Origin: Algoriphagus aquaeductus
GTDB lineage: Bacteria > Bacteroidota > Bacteroidia > Cytophagales > Cyclobacteriaceae
Length of the DNA: 64,000 nt
Assembly (NCBI RefSeq): GCF_003253485.1
Contig: NZ_QKTX01000007.1
Location: forward strand, 178,672 to 242,671
Reading direction: 5' to 3'
Position numbers and translations under genes: made by a program. Positions within the stretch are counted from its first letter, which is position 1. Each line of letters starts with the position of its first letter. This document shows positions 1-8,278 of the stretch, piece by piece. The notes under the pieces are model-generated. The model saw nothing but the letters and a program-made list of their open reading frames with translations. It searched no databases and was not told the DNA's origin.

Positions 1-53
1 TTTTCTTCAGACCAGGCCTTGTTTTGTAATAGTAGTTTTTCGTAAGGGTTCAT
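1..53 (-). CDS. Beta-carbonic anhydrase, N-terminus only (continues off the left edge)
   Basis: Only the first 17 codons are inside the window. They read MNPYEKLLLQNKAWSEE, which resembles the start of Can-type beta-carbonic anhydrases (a short helix ending in a Trp-Ser pair before the catalytic domain). The ATG overlaps the TGA of the upstream sulP gene as ATGA, so the two are probably translationally coupled. SulP plus carbonic anhydrase is a common pairing that links bicarbonate transport to CO2/HCO3- conversion. The zinc ligands lie outside the window, so the call rests on the N-terminal similarity and on the neighbour. Confidence 0.6.
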   Translation of the reverse strand, partial: MNPYEKLLLQNKAWSEE

Positions 54-1591
54 AGTGCTTCTCTTAAATGATAGGAATAACCTTCAATAGTGATTGAAAT
101 ATCTTTGGTATGGGCTGAAGAAATAAAATCATTGAGTACCTCCTGAATATCATGGTCTATAAATCTTGCCTTGGAACCATTCAGAATCACATTACTGCCA
201 GGAGGAATTTGGGCGAGTTCTCTCATCAAAGGGGCTTTGTTCAAGAAAGAAACATCTTTTTGAAGCTTGACTAGGTAGTTACCATTCAACTCAGTGACCA
301 AAATAGCTTTTTGGAAATTAGTCTTGATCACGAAAAATAAACCTACTATCATACCGATCCCAATACCGACCAGTAAATCGGTAAACAAAATGGCAATCAC
401 GGTGAATATGAATGGTAAAAACTGGTTTATCCCTTTTTCATATTCATGAACAAATATGGATGGCTTGGCCAACTTGTATCCTACCAGAAAAAGAACTGCT
501 GCCAGGCAGCTCAATGGAATTTGATTCAGGAGCTCCGGAATGCTCAGCACCAAAACCATTAATAAAATTCCATGAAAAATAGCTGAAAGTTTGGTTCGGG
601 CACCCGAGGCAATGTTGGCGGAGGTTCTGACGATGACTGCTGTGATGGGTAATCCTCCGATCAATCCCGATAAGGTATTTCCCACCCCTTGGGCAACGAG
701 CTCCTTACTTGCGGGAGTAATTCGTTTATAGGGATCCATTTTGTCTCCGGCTTCTATAGACAGAAGGGTCTCAATACTCCCAATTACAGCCAAGGTCACG
801 GCTACGATCCAAAAAGCAGGATCAGCTATCAATCCAAAATCCGGAAACGTCAATAAAGAAGGCAGTTCACTAAAGCTGTCGAGATCCGGTATGGTTACCA
901 AATGCTCATCTACAAGCTCCCACTCTGGTTTGATCTTACTATACAAGGCATTAATTACTATCCCGGAAACTACCGCCCACAATGCACCGGGTACGACACC
1001 CAAAATCCTATGGCTTTTGATCCGTGGGCGCTCAAAAAAAATCAGGATTCCCAAGGCCACCAATACCACAGGAATTGCACCTGGATTATTATAAAGAAAG
1101 GCGTTGTAAATTTCTGTAAACGTGTTTTGATCATCCATTTGCTTGAAGGCCAAATCACCCAAATAGTCTTTATCATAGCCTAGAGCATGGGGTATTTGCT
1201 TTAGAATCAAAATCAACCCGATAGCAGTAAGCATCCCTTTAATCACAGAATGGGGAAAATAATAGCCTAAAATTCCTGCTTTGGCTAATCCTAAGGAGAA
1301 CTGAATCAATCCTGCCACTACCAGTGCACCTAAAAACAATTCAAAAGTTCCAAGACTTGAGATCGAATCTAGAACAATCACTGTCAAGCCAGCCGCTGGA
1401 CCGCTTACCGATACATGGGATTTTGAAAATGAACCGATTACAATCCCTCCAACAATTCCTGCAATCAATCCGGAAATTGGTGGGGCACCACTTGCAATTG
1501 CAATCCCCAAACACAGCGGGAGTGCGACCAAAAAAACCACTAAACTGGCCTTAAGATCGTATCGGAGGTTTTCACCAAATAGGCTTTTCAT
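50..1591 (-). CDS. SulP family inorganic anion transporter
   Basis: A 513-residue polytopic membrane protein. The N-terminal three quarters form about 12 hydrophobic segments with SulP hallmarks: an early LVALPLCLGIAIASGAPP stretch at about 20-37 and a GPAAGLT motif at about 64-70. The last roughly 70 residues form a short cytoplasmic STAS-like domain. Family members move sulfate, bicarbonate or other anions. The coupled carbonic anhydrase at its 3' end makes a BicA-like sodium:bicarbonate role the best guess, but the substrate cannot be read from the sequence. It is the first gene of the pair, and the 106-nt spacer upstream separates it from argH on the same strand. Confidence 0.88.
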   Translation of the reverse strand: MKSLFGENLRYDLKASLVVFLVALPLCLGIAIASGAPPISGLIAGIVGGIVIGSFSKSHVSVSGPAAGLTVIVLDSISSLGTFELFLGALVVAGLIQFSLGLAKAGILGYYFPHSVIKGMLTAIGLILILKQIPHALGYDKDYLGDLAFKQMDDQNTFTEIYNAFLYNNPGAIPVVLVALGILIFFERPRIKSHRILGVVPGALWAVVSGIVINALYSKIKPEWELVDEHLVTIPDLDSFSELPSLLTFPDFGLIADPAFWIVAVTLAVIGSIETLLSIEAGDKMDPYKRITPASKELVAQGVGNTLSGLIGGLPITAVIVRTSANIASGARTKLSAIFHGILLMVLVLSIPELLNQIPLSCLAAVLFLVGYKLAKPSIFVHEYEKGINQFLPFIFTVIAILFTDLLVGIGIGMIVGLFFVIKTNFQKAILVTELNGNYLVKLQKDVSFLNKAPLMRELAQIPPGSNVILNGSKARFIDHDIQEVLNDFISSAHTKDISITIEGYSYHLREAL

Positions 1592-1697
1592 AGTTGATTT
1601 ACTTCAAAAGTGCAGTTGGGTAATAAAACTGACTTAAGATAAAAGTAAAATTTTCAAATGAAAATCTTGCCTGCTTAGGATTTGATGAAAGGTAGTT

Positions 1698-3032
1698 TTA
1701 CCCTAATAAATGCTGAATGGCCTGATCCATCTTTTCAAATCGGAAATCACCAATTTGAAGGGTCATTTTGGATTTAATTTCATCCAAACAAAGATTCCCA
1801 ATGCTTCCTTCATGCGTGTGGTTGACTTTGCTTTGATCCGGAGCAAATTGATTTGCCTCGATGTCCAAGCCTACCTTTTTGTAAGCATCGCGGAAAGGCA
1901 TTCCCTGTAATACCAGATCATTGACTACTTCAACTGAAAAAAGATGCTTGTAAAACGAATCTTGAAGGATGTTTTGCTTCACCTTGATCTCCTTGAACAT
2001 AAACGTACTCATGCTGAGACAGGACTTAAGGCTCTCGAAAGCCGGGAAAATCTCTTCTTTCAGTAACTGCATATCCCGATGGTAGCCTGTACTCATATTC
2101 GTCAGAAGAAAGCTTACTGAAGTCGGGACCGCTTGGATCTGATTCGTTTTGGCTCGGATCAATTCAAATACGTCTGGATTTTTCTTATGCGGCATGATGC
2201 TGCTTCCCGTAGTCAAATTGTCCGGGAAGGTGAGGAATGCAAAATGCTGATTCATAAACAGGCAGACATCCGTAGCCAGTTTGTTGAGCGTTCCCGCTAT
2301 CCCTGCCAAAGCAAAAGCCAAGGTTCGTTCGGTTTTTCCACGGCTGTTTTGGGCATTGATCACGTTGTGATGCAGATCGGCAAAGCCTAAAAGCTCGGTA
2401 GTCATGGTCCGATCCAATGGAAAACTTGATCCATAGCCAGCAGCAGAACCCAATGGATTTTTATTGCTCAGGTCAAAGGCAGACTTCAGCATTCCCAAAT
2501 CTTCGGTCAAACCTTCCGCAAATGATCCAAACCAAAGTCCAAAGGAGGAAGGCATGGCCAATTGGGTATGGGTGTAACCCGGCATCAAGTCGTTTTTGTG
2601 CTTTTCTGCCAGGGAAATCAGTAAATCAAAAAGGGTCTGAGTTTCTTCAATGATCTCCCGAATGGCTGCCCGGTAATACAGCTTCAGATCCACTAAAACC
2701 TGGTCATTTCGACTTCTGCCGCTGTGCAGCTTTTTCCCTACTTCACCATAGCGCTCCGTAAGCAAAAACTCCACCTGAGAGTGCACATCTTCCACGCCCG
2801 GTGCAATCTGAAACTGGCCTTTTTCGATTTCAAAATAGATTTCTTTCAATCCTTTCTGGAGAATCTGATTGTCCTCTTGAGTCAACAGACCGATTTTGGC
2901 CAGCATGTGGGCATGTGCCATCGAGCCCAGCACATCAAAAGGTGCGAGAAGAATATCAAATTCCGGATCACGACCGATGGTAAACTGTTCGACTTCCTTT
3001 TTGCTATCGGTAGCTTTTTGCCAGATTTTCAT
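1698..3032 (-). CDS. argH: Argininosuccinate lyase
   Basis: Cleaves argininosuccinate to arginine and fumarate, the last step of arginine synthesis, in the cytoplasm. The 444-residue protein has the fumarase/aspartase superfamily signature GSSIMPHKKNPD at 276-287, the flexible loop carrying the catalytic serine. It also has HSGRSRND at 103-110 and the PGYTHTQ segment around His155. Length is normal for ArgH. It is the last gene of the arg cluster, 10 nt downstream of argE, so it is almost certainly cotranscribed. No frame damage is seen. Confidence 0.97.
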   Translation of the reverse strand: MKIWQKATDSKKEVEQFTIGRDPEFDILLAPFDVLGSMAHAHMLAKIGLLTQEDNQILQKGLKEIYFEIEKGQFQIAPGVEDVHSQVEFLLTERYGEVGKKLHSGRSRNDQVLVDLKLYYRAAIREIIEETQTLFDLLISLAEKHKNDLMPGYTHTQLAMPSSFGLWFGSFAEGLTEDLGMLKSAFDLSNKNPLGSAAGYGSSFPLDRTMTTELLGFADLHHNVINAQNSRGKTERTLAFALAGIAGTLNKLATDVCLFMNQHFAFLTFPDNLTTGSSIMPHKKNPDVFELIRAKTNQIQAVPTSVSFLLTNMSTGYHRDMQLLKEEIFPAFESLKSCLSMSTFMFKEIKVKQNILQDSFYKHLFSVEVVNDLVLQGMPFRDAYKKVGLDIEANQFAPDQSKVNHTHEGSIGNLCLDEIKSKMTLQIGDFRFEKMDQAIQHLLG

Positions 3033-3042
3033 GATTCAAGAG

Positions 3043-4113
3043 TTAGCTGAGTGCTGCGTAGTGATTGATAATGGAGATGTAGCCTTGGATACCGGCTTTG
3101 ATCTCTTCCAGGTAAATGTATTCGTCTGCGGTATGCGAACGGGCGGAGTCTCCGGGGCCGATTTTAACCGAAGGGTAGGGAATCAGTGCCTGATCGGAAA
3201 GGGTGGGACTCCCAAAAGTCTCCAAATCCAATTCATCTGCCACTCGATACATCAGGTGATCGTTGGGCAAATGAGAAGACTGAAGACGAAGCGATCGAGG
3301 TGTCAGTTCTGCTTTAAGGATATCCTGAAGCTCTTCCAATGCTCCTTCCAGCGTGTATGCGTCTGTCACTCTCACGTCCAACACATATTCGCAAAGGTCA
3401 GGAACTACATTGTGCTGCTGCCCGGCTTTGATGACAGTACAAGTGACTTTGGTACGACCTAGAAAAGGTGAGGTTTTGCTGAATTGGAAGTTTCGGATTT
3501 CTTCCAAATCCTCCATGGCCAGATAGATGGCGTTGATTCCTTCTTCCCGAGCGGCATGCCCTGCTTTTCCGTGGATTTTGGCATCAATCACCAAGAGGCC
3601 TTTTTCTGCCACTGCCATTCGCATTTGAGTGGGTTCGCCAACAATAGCCAATTCTGCCTCTGGAAGTTGAGATAGAAGAGAAGAAATGCCGTTCTGACCT
3701 GAGATTTCTTCCTCAGCCGAAGCAATCATCAACAAGTTGAAGGGCAACTCTTTGCCGATAAAATGGCAAAAGGTGGCCAAAAGTGCGACCAAAGGTCCTC
3801 CTGCATCATTTGACCCGAGGCCAAAAAGCTTTCCATCAGCTACAATCGGGGTAAATGGATCTCTGGTATAGCCTGAGTTGGGTTTGACCGTGTCGTGGTG
3901 GGAGTTAAGCCAAACGGTGGGTAAAACGGGATTGTACTCTGTGGCAAAAGCCCAAATATTGTTTCCGGCGCGATGGGTCTCTACTCCCTTTTCCTTTAAA
4001 AATTGCTCGATCAGGTCTCCGGTGTTTTTTTCTTCTTTGGAAAAGGAAGGAGTGGAAATCAGCTTTTCCAGCAAATCAACCGCATCGTCAAACAATTTTT
4101 TGAAATCCTCCAT
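3043..4113 (-). CDS. argE: M20 family N-acyl-citrulline/N-acyl-ornithine deacylase (ArgE-like)
   Basis: A 356-residue zinc metallohydrolase. Metal-site motifs are visible: HHD at 72-74, GSNDAGG around Asp103, and the catalytic/metal glutamates in SAEEEISG at about 132-139. In pathways that use an N-acylornithine transcarbamylase, the ArgE homologue removes the acyl group from N-acylcitrulline rather than from acylornithine. The argF' gene in this operon makes that the expected substrate here. Its ATG shares one base with the argB stop (TGATG), so translation is coupled. Whether the acyl group is acetyl or succinyl is not settled by this protein. Confidence 0.9.
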   Translation of the reverse strand: MEDFKKLFDDAVDLLEKLISTPSFSKEEKNTGDLIEQFLKEKGVETHRAGNNIWAFATEYNPVLPTVWLNSHHDTVKPNSGYTRDPFTPIVADGKLFGLGSNDAGGPLVALLATFCHFIGKELPFNLLMIASAEEEISGQNGISSLLSQLPEAELAIVGEPTQMRMAVAEKGLLVIDAKIHGKAGHAAREEGINAIYLAMEDLEEIRNFQFSKTSPFLGRTKVTCTVIKAGQQHNVVPDLCEYVLDVRVTDAYTLEGALEELQDILKAELTPRSLRLQSSHLPNDHLMYRVADELDLETFGSPTLSDQALIPYPSVKIGPGDSARSHTADEYIYLEEIKAGIQGYISIINHYAALS

Positions 4114-4913
4114 CAGTACAGATCGTATCGTTGACGCTCAATGGTGGTGCCGGAGGTTTTTCCTTTGGCAGCCAAAAGGAGGTTTTCCGCTTTCCCGATC
4201 CAGACATGCTGTACACCTTTTTTCAAAGCATCAAAGGCGTTGTCCAGTTTTGGAATCATGCCGGAGTGGATCACATTTTCTTTACGCAATTCCGCGTAAA
4301 TATCCTCATTGATCAGAGGGATGATGGAATTTTCATTTTTCTCATCAATCAAAACACCCGCCTTATTGAAGCAAAAGTAAAGATTCACATGATGGTCCTT
4401 TGCCAGGCCGGTAGCCAAAGCAGATGAAATAGAATCCGCATTGGTATTGAGCAATTGGCCTTTTTTGTCGTGGGTGATGGCGTTGATCACTGGTTGCAGT
4501 CCAGCACTAAGTAAAGTGTCCAATAATTCGGTGTTGATCTCTTGAATATCTCCCACAAACCCATAATCAATCCCTTTCACCGGACGCTTGATCGATCGGA
4601 TCAGATTGCCGTCTGCACCCGTCATCCCGATGGCATTTACTTTTAAAGCCTGAAGTTTGGCGACGATGTTTTTGTTGATCAGTCCGGCATAGACCATGGT
4701 CACGATGTCGAGGGTATCTTTGTCTGTGATTCGACGGCCATCGACCATTTCCGGCATCACGCCCATGCTTTCTCCAAATCGGGAAGCCAGGACTCCACCT
4801 CCGTGAACGAGTATTTTATGTCCGGGAAACTTGGCGAAAAGGGTCAAAAACTCATCCAACTTCTCCGGGAAGTCGATGACGTTTCCGCCGATTTTGATAA
4901 TTGAAATCTTCAT
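4113..4913 (-). CDS. argB: N-acetylglutamate (or N-acylglutamate) kinase
   Basis: Phosphorylates the gamma-carboxylate of N-acylglutamate. The 266-residue amino-acid-kinase fold starts with KIGGNVID at about 7-14. HGGGVLASRFG around residue 40 is the glycine-rich ATP/acylglutamate loop. There is no N-terminal extension of the kind linked to arginine inhibition in hexameric kinases, so this may be the feedback-insensitive dimeric type (inference). It lies between argF' (23 nt upstream) and argE (1-nt overlap). Confidence 0.95.
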   Translation of the reverse strand: MKISIIKIGGNVIDFPEKLDEFLTLFAKFPGHKILVHGGGVLASRFGESMGVMPEMVDGRRITDKDTLDIVTMVYAGLINKNIVAKLQALKVNAIGMTGADGNLIRSIKRPVKGIDYGFVGDIQEINTELLDTLLSAGLQPVINAITHDKKGQLLNTNADSISSALATGLAKDHHVNLYFCFNKAGVLIDEKNENSIIPLINEDIYAELRKENVIHSGMIPKLDNAFDALKKGVQHVWIGKAENLLLAAKGKTSGTTIERQRYDLY

Positions 4914-4936
4914 AGGTTTGAGAGCTAAAAAAAGAG

Positions 4937-5881
4937 TTAACCGAGTATTTTGCTGAGTACTGCCTGGGCAGCGTAAATTCTGTTTTCAGCTTGCTTTTGT
5001 ACCAAAGAGCGTGAACCGTCCAAGATTTCATCGGAGAGCTCAAGGTTTCTTCTTACCGGCAAGCAATGCATTACTTTTCCCTGAGGTGCATTGTTGAAAT
5101 GATCCTCGGTGAGCATCCAACGGGAGTCGGTGCATAGTATTTTTCCATAATCATTAAAGGCTGACCAATTTTTAACATACACAAAATCAGCATCTTCAAG
5201 GGCTTTACTTTGATCATATTCGATGGTAGCACCTTTGGTAAATGACTGATGTAGTTCGTAGCCTTCGGGATGAGTAATTGTGAGGTCATGTCCCATTCCG
5301 AGTGACCATTCGGCAAAGCTGTTAGCTACCGCGTGCGGGATCGCCTTGATATGAGGTCCCCAAGTCAGTACCACTTTTGGCTTCTTTTTTCCTACCAAAT
5401 GCTCCTGAATGGTGATCTGATCGGCTAAACTCTGCAAAGGATGACGGGTAGCTGATTCCAAACTTACTACCGGGATGCCGCTGTATTTGATAAACTGACC
5501 AAAGATAAAGTCTGTCATATCTTCCTCCTTGTTGGTCAGGGAGGGAAAAGCGCGAATCGCCAAAATGTCGAAATAGGAACCCAAGACTCCGGCTGCATCT
5601 TTGATGTGCTCCACTGTTCCTTTGTTCATGATGGCACCTTCATGCATCTCTAGGGCCCAACCTTCCTTGTCCATGTTGAGCACCATGGCTTCCATGCCCA
5701 GATTTTGAGCAGCAATTTGGGTAGAAACTCGTGTTCTAAGCGATGGATTGAGGAAAATGCAACCCACTCGCTTGCCCTGACCTTTGGCTTGGTCGAGAAG
5801 TGGATTGGCTTTGTAGGCAATCGCTAAATCGATCAATTCCTGACCTAGCTCTTTGGATTCAAATTGGGTAAAATACTTCAT
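4937..5881 (-). CDS. argF': N-acylornithine carbamoyltransferase (acetyl- or succinyl-ornithine type)
   Basis: A 314-residue transcarbamylase that makes N-acylcitrulline instead of citrulline. The carbamoyl-phosphate loop is FLNPSLRTR at about 43-51 (classical OTCases have STRTR), the middle is ATRHPLQSLADQ, and the C-terminal motif is HCLPVRRN. These match the N-acetyl/N-succinylornithine transcarbamylases (AOTCase of Xanthomonas, SOTCase of Bacteroides). The residue known to decide between them is Glu92 in AOTCase and Pro90 in SOTCase. Here, in an ungapped alignment done from memory, the equivalent is Val90 (within GAIMNKGTVEHI). Most of the remaining sequence looks more like the Bacteroides enzyme, for example ITHPEGYEL. 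The acyl group is therefore left open. Confidence 0.93.
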   Translation of the reverse strand: MKYFTQFESKELGQELIDLAIAYKANPLLDQAKGQGKRVGCIFLNPSLRTRVSTQIAAQNLGMEAMVLNMDKEGWALEMHEGAIMNKGTVEHIKDAAGVLGSYFDILAIRAFPSLTNKEEDMTDFIFGQFIKYSGIPVVSLESATRHPLQSLADQITIQEHLVGKKKPKVVLTWGPHIKAIPHAVANSFAEWSLGMGHDLTITHPEGYELHQSFTKGATIEYDQSKALEDADFVYVKNWSAFNDYGKILCTDSRWMLTEDHFNNAPQGKVMHCLPVRRNLELSDEILDGSRSLVQKQAENRIYAAQAVLSKILG

Positions 5882-5910
5882 GGTTTATGGTTAAAAGAAC
5901 CTTAAAAAAC

Positions 5911-7044
5911 TCAATTGCTTAGGATTTCTTTCAAAGCGGTCAAGAACGAATTTAACTGATTCCATTCGACAGACAAAGGAGGTAGAAGTCGGATCGTCTG
6001 TTTTCCGGCAGCCGAACCGGTGAACATGTGGTATTTTTTCACCAGTTCATTTCGGACTGGGCCAGCATCTCGATCTAAGTCAATCCCGATCATCAGACCC
6101 TTTCCTCGAACATCGATGATTCCCGGAATGATCTTCAACTCCTCAATCAACCGATCTCCGAGCTCCAATGCTTTTGCCTGCAGATTTTCCTGTTCCAAAA
6201 CCTCCAACACCGCCAATCCCGCAGCGCATGCTAAGTGATTGCCTCCAAAGGTGGTTCCCAACAAGCCATAGCTCGCTTTGAATTCCGGAGAAATCAATAA
6301 GCCACCGATTGGAAATCCATTGCCCATGCCTTTGGCCATCGTGATCAGGTCAGGCATTATGCCATCGACCCACTGATGCGCGAAGAATCGACCGGTTCGG
6401 CCATAGCCCGACTGCACCTCATCGAGGATTAATTTAGCTTCGTATTTCTTAGCCAAAGAAGAAATACCACGAAGAAAATCAGGTTCGGGAACCTGAATTC
6501 CGCCCACTCCTTGGATTCCTTCAATGATAATGCCGGCAATGGTATTGGATTTCAGGGCTTCCTCTACGGAGTCCAAATCACCCCAAGGAAGGATATGAAA
6601 ATCCTCTCGGGCATTGCAAGGAGCTATGATTTTCGGGTTGTCTGTCAAAGCCACAGCACCGGAAGTTCGGCCATGGAAAGCACCTGAAAAAGCAATGAAA
6701 CCGGATTTCCCTGTGGCAAAAGAGGCCATTTTGATGGCATTTTCATTGGCTTCTGCTCCTGAGTTGACCAAGAAAAGCTGATAGTCATGCAGACAGGAGA
6801 GGTGGCCAAGTTTTTTGGCCAATTCCTGCTGGATTGGAATCTCCACTGAATTGGAATAGAAGGCGATTTTGTCCAATTGGTCTTTGATACGCTTCACATA
6901 ATGCGGATGCGTATGACCGATGGAGATCACTGCATGACCTCCGTAAAGGTCTAAATATTCTTGCCCCTGATCGTCCCAAAGCCGACAGCCTTCGGCGCGG
7001 TCAATGGTGACTGGAATGAGGGGATATACGTCGAAAAGATTCAT
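5911..7044 (-). CDS. argD: Acetylornithine/acylornithine aminotransferase
   Basis: A PLP enzyme of the class III aminotransferases, 377 residues. Motifs: NSGAEANE at 94-101, LDEVQSGYGRTG at 207-218 with the cofactor-binding Asp, and the Schiff-base lysine in MAKGMGNGFPIGG (Lys238). It converts N-acylglutamate semialdehyde to N-acylornithine. It is separated from argC by a 268-nt spacer full of repeats, the largest gap inside the arg cluster, so it could have its own promoter. Downstream, argF' follows after 29 nt. Confidence 0.95.
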   Translation of the reverse strand: MNLFDVYPLIPVTIDRAEGCRLWDDQGQEYLDLYGGHAVISIGHTHPHYVKRIKDQLDKIAFYSNSVEIPIQQELAKKLGHLSCLHDYQLFLVNSGAEANENAIKMASFATGKSGFIAFSGAFHGRTSGAVALTDNPKIIAPCNAREDFHILPWGDLDSVEEALKSNTIAGIIIEGIQGVGGIQVPEPDFLRGISSLAKKYEAKLILDEVQSGYGRTGRFFAHQWVDGIMPDLITMAKGMGNGFPIGGLLISPEFKASYGLLGTTFGGNHLACAAGLAVLEVLEQENLQAKALELGDRLIEELKIIPGIIDVRGKGLMIGIDLDRDAGPVRNELVKKYHMFTGSAAGKQTIRLLPPLSVEWNQLNSFLTALKEILSN

Positions 7045-7047
7045 TGG

Positions 7048-7082
7048 GAATTACGATTTACGATTTTTGAATTATGAGATCT
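7048..7082. repeat. Degenerate heptanucleotide tract, five units
   Basis: Just upstream of the argD start, five consecutive 7-nt units run without a break: GAATTAC, GATTTAC, GATTTTT, GAATTAT, GAGATCT. The common pattern is GANNTNN. The tract lies in a non-coding spacer, so the period is not codon related. Similar tracts with other unit sequences occur in several spacers of this window. Confidence 0.65.
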
Positions 7083-7207
7083 TTAGGAACTATAACCGTT
7101 TTATAAGATCTTAAAATTTACTCTGCTACCTGATATTAGTTGACACCTTAATATCCATTCACTCTTAATTCTTACTCTCAACAAGTGCCTTCTGACCCTG
7201 AATTTAG

Positions 7208-7240
7208 AACTTTTCCAAAGTTTAGAACTTTGGAAAAGTT
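7208..7240. repeat. 33-nt perfect palindrome in the argC-argD spacer
   Basis: Arms AACTTTTCCAAAGTT and AACTTTGGAAAAGTT (15 bp each) are perfect reverse complements around a TAG loop. It is the strongest hairpin in the 268-nt argC-argD spacer. On the transcribed strand it has no U-run directly after it, so it is more like a REP-type element or an mRNA-processing/stabilising hairpin than a clean terminator. Confidence 0.75.
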
Positions 7241-7260
7241 GTAGAGTGCGAACGTTTTGA

Positions 7261-7316
7261 GTCTAATTTCTTTTTTCTAGCCTCTTGAATCTAATGTCTT
7301 AGGTCTAATGTCTCAG
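7261..7316. repeat. Degenerate heptanucleotide tract, eight units, ending in the argC stop
   Basis: Eight perfect-register 7-nt units: GTCTAAT, TTCTTTT, TTCTAGC, CTCTTGA, ATCTAAT, GTCTTAG, GTCTAAT, GTCTCAG. The consensus is NTCTNNN, and every unit keeps TCT at positions 2-4. The last unit overlaps the argC stop codon (7313-7315), so read in the argC direction the tract begins at the stop. The rest of the argC-argD gap (7083-7207) shows no gene. Confidence 0.75.
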
Positions 7317-8278
7317 AATGCAATTGATTTAAGATTGAGTCCCAACTTCTCTTCCAGTCCAAATGCCAAATTGAAGTTTTGCACGGCCTGACCGGAAGCA
7401 CCTTTCAGTAGGTTGTCAATCGCTGAATAAATGACCAATTGTCCGGCTTCTTTTTGGACATAAAGGATGCACTTGTTCGTATTGACTGCTTGCTTGAGGT
7501 CGATATCCTGAGTGGACACGAAGGTAAAAGCTGCATCCTTGTAGAATTCCTGGTAAGTTGCCACTGCCTCGACTTCGGATCCTTCAAAAGGAAAATAAAC
7601 TGTCACCCAAATTCCACGGGAGAAATTGCCTCGGTAAGGCACAAACAAGATTTCTGACCCAAAGTCAGGATTTAGTTGCCTGAATGTCTGCTTGATTTCT
7701 TTGAGGTGCTGATGGGTGAAAAGCTTGTAAACCGACATATTGCCGGTTCGGTAGCTGAAATGAGAAGTCTCGGCAAGCTTTTTTCCTGCTCCGGTCGAAC
7801 CCGTAATGCCGCTGATATGAACTTGATCTTTGATCCAACCCTTGGCTATCGCCGGTGCCAAAGCCAATTGAATTCCCGTCGCAAAGCAACCCGGGTTGGC
7901 AATGCGCTTGGCGGTTTTGATTTTTGCCGAGTTTACTTCAGGAAGGCCATAAATGAACCCATTGGACTCGTCTCTGAAATCCGTGGAGAGATCAATGATG
8001 ACCGTCTCCGGAGAAAAGGAGTGAGCTTCCAAAAAGCCTTTGGTCTCTCCATGGGGAAGGCCCAAAAACACGGCATCCACTTCCGAAGGCACTTCGTCGG
8101 TAAACACCAATTCACAATCTCCAATCAAATCCGGATGTGATTCAATGACTTTTTTTCCGTTTTGGCTATTGGAGTGGACACATACCAGTTCGACCGCAGG
8201 GTGGTGAACCAAAATCCGAAGGAGTTCACCTCCGGTGTAGCCTGCCGCTCCAATGACCGCTGTTTTGATCTTAGTCAT
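7313..8278 (-). CDS. argC: N-acetyl-gamma-glutamyl-phosphate reductase
   Basis: NADPH-dependent reduction of N-acylglutamyl phosphate to the semialdehyde. 321 residues. The N-terminal Rossmann motif is GAAGYTGGELLRIL at about 10-23, and the catalytic cysteine is in NPGCFATGIQ (Cys131). The start overlaps the last 8 nt of argG, which indicates cotranscription and coupling. The gene ends directly at a heptanucleotide repeat tract. Confidence 0.96.
   Translation of the reverse strand: MTKIKTAVIGAAGYTGGELLRILVHHPAVELVCVHSNSQNGKKVIESHPDLIGDCELVFTDEVPSEVDAVFLGLPHGETKGFLEAHSFSPETVIIDLSTDFRDESNGFIYGLPEVNSAKIKTAKRIANPGCFATGIQLALAPAIAKGWIKDQVHISGITGSTGAGKKLAETSHFSYRTGNMSVYKLFTHQHLKEIKQTFRQLNPDFGSEILFVPYRGNFSRGIWVTVYFPFEGSEVEAVATYQEFYKDAAFTFVSTQDIDLKQAVNTNKCILYVQKEAGQLVIYSAIDNLLKGASGQAVQNFNLAFGLEEKLGLNLKSIAF

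Noticed and set aside
2896..3462. 188-codon plus-strand ORF across argH/argE
   Set aside because: It lies opposite well-recognised argH and argE coding sequence, has no family character, and ends arbitrarily. An antisense shadow.
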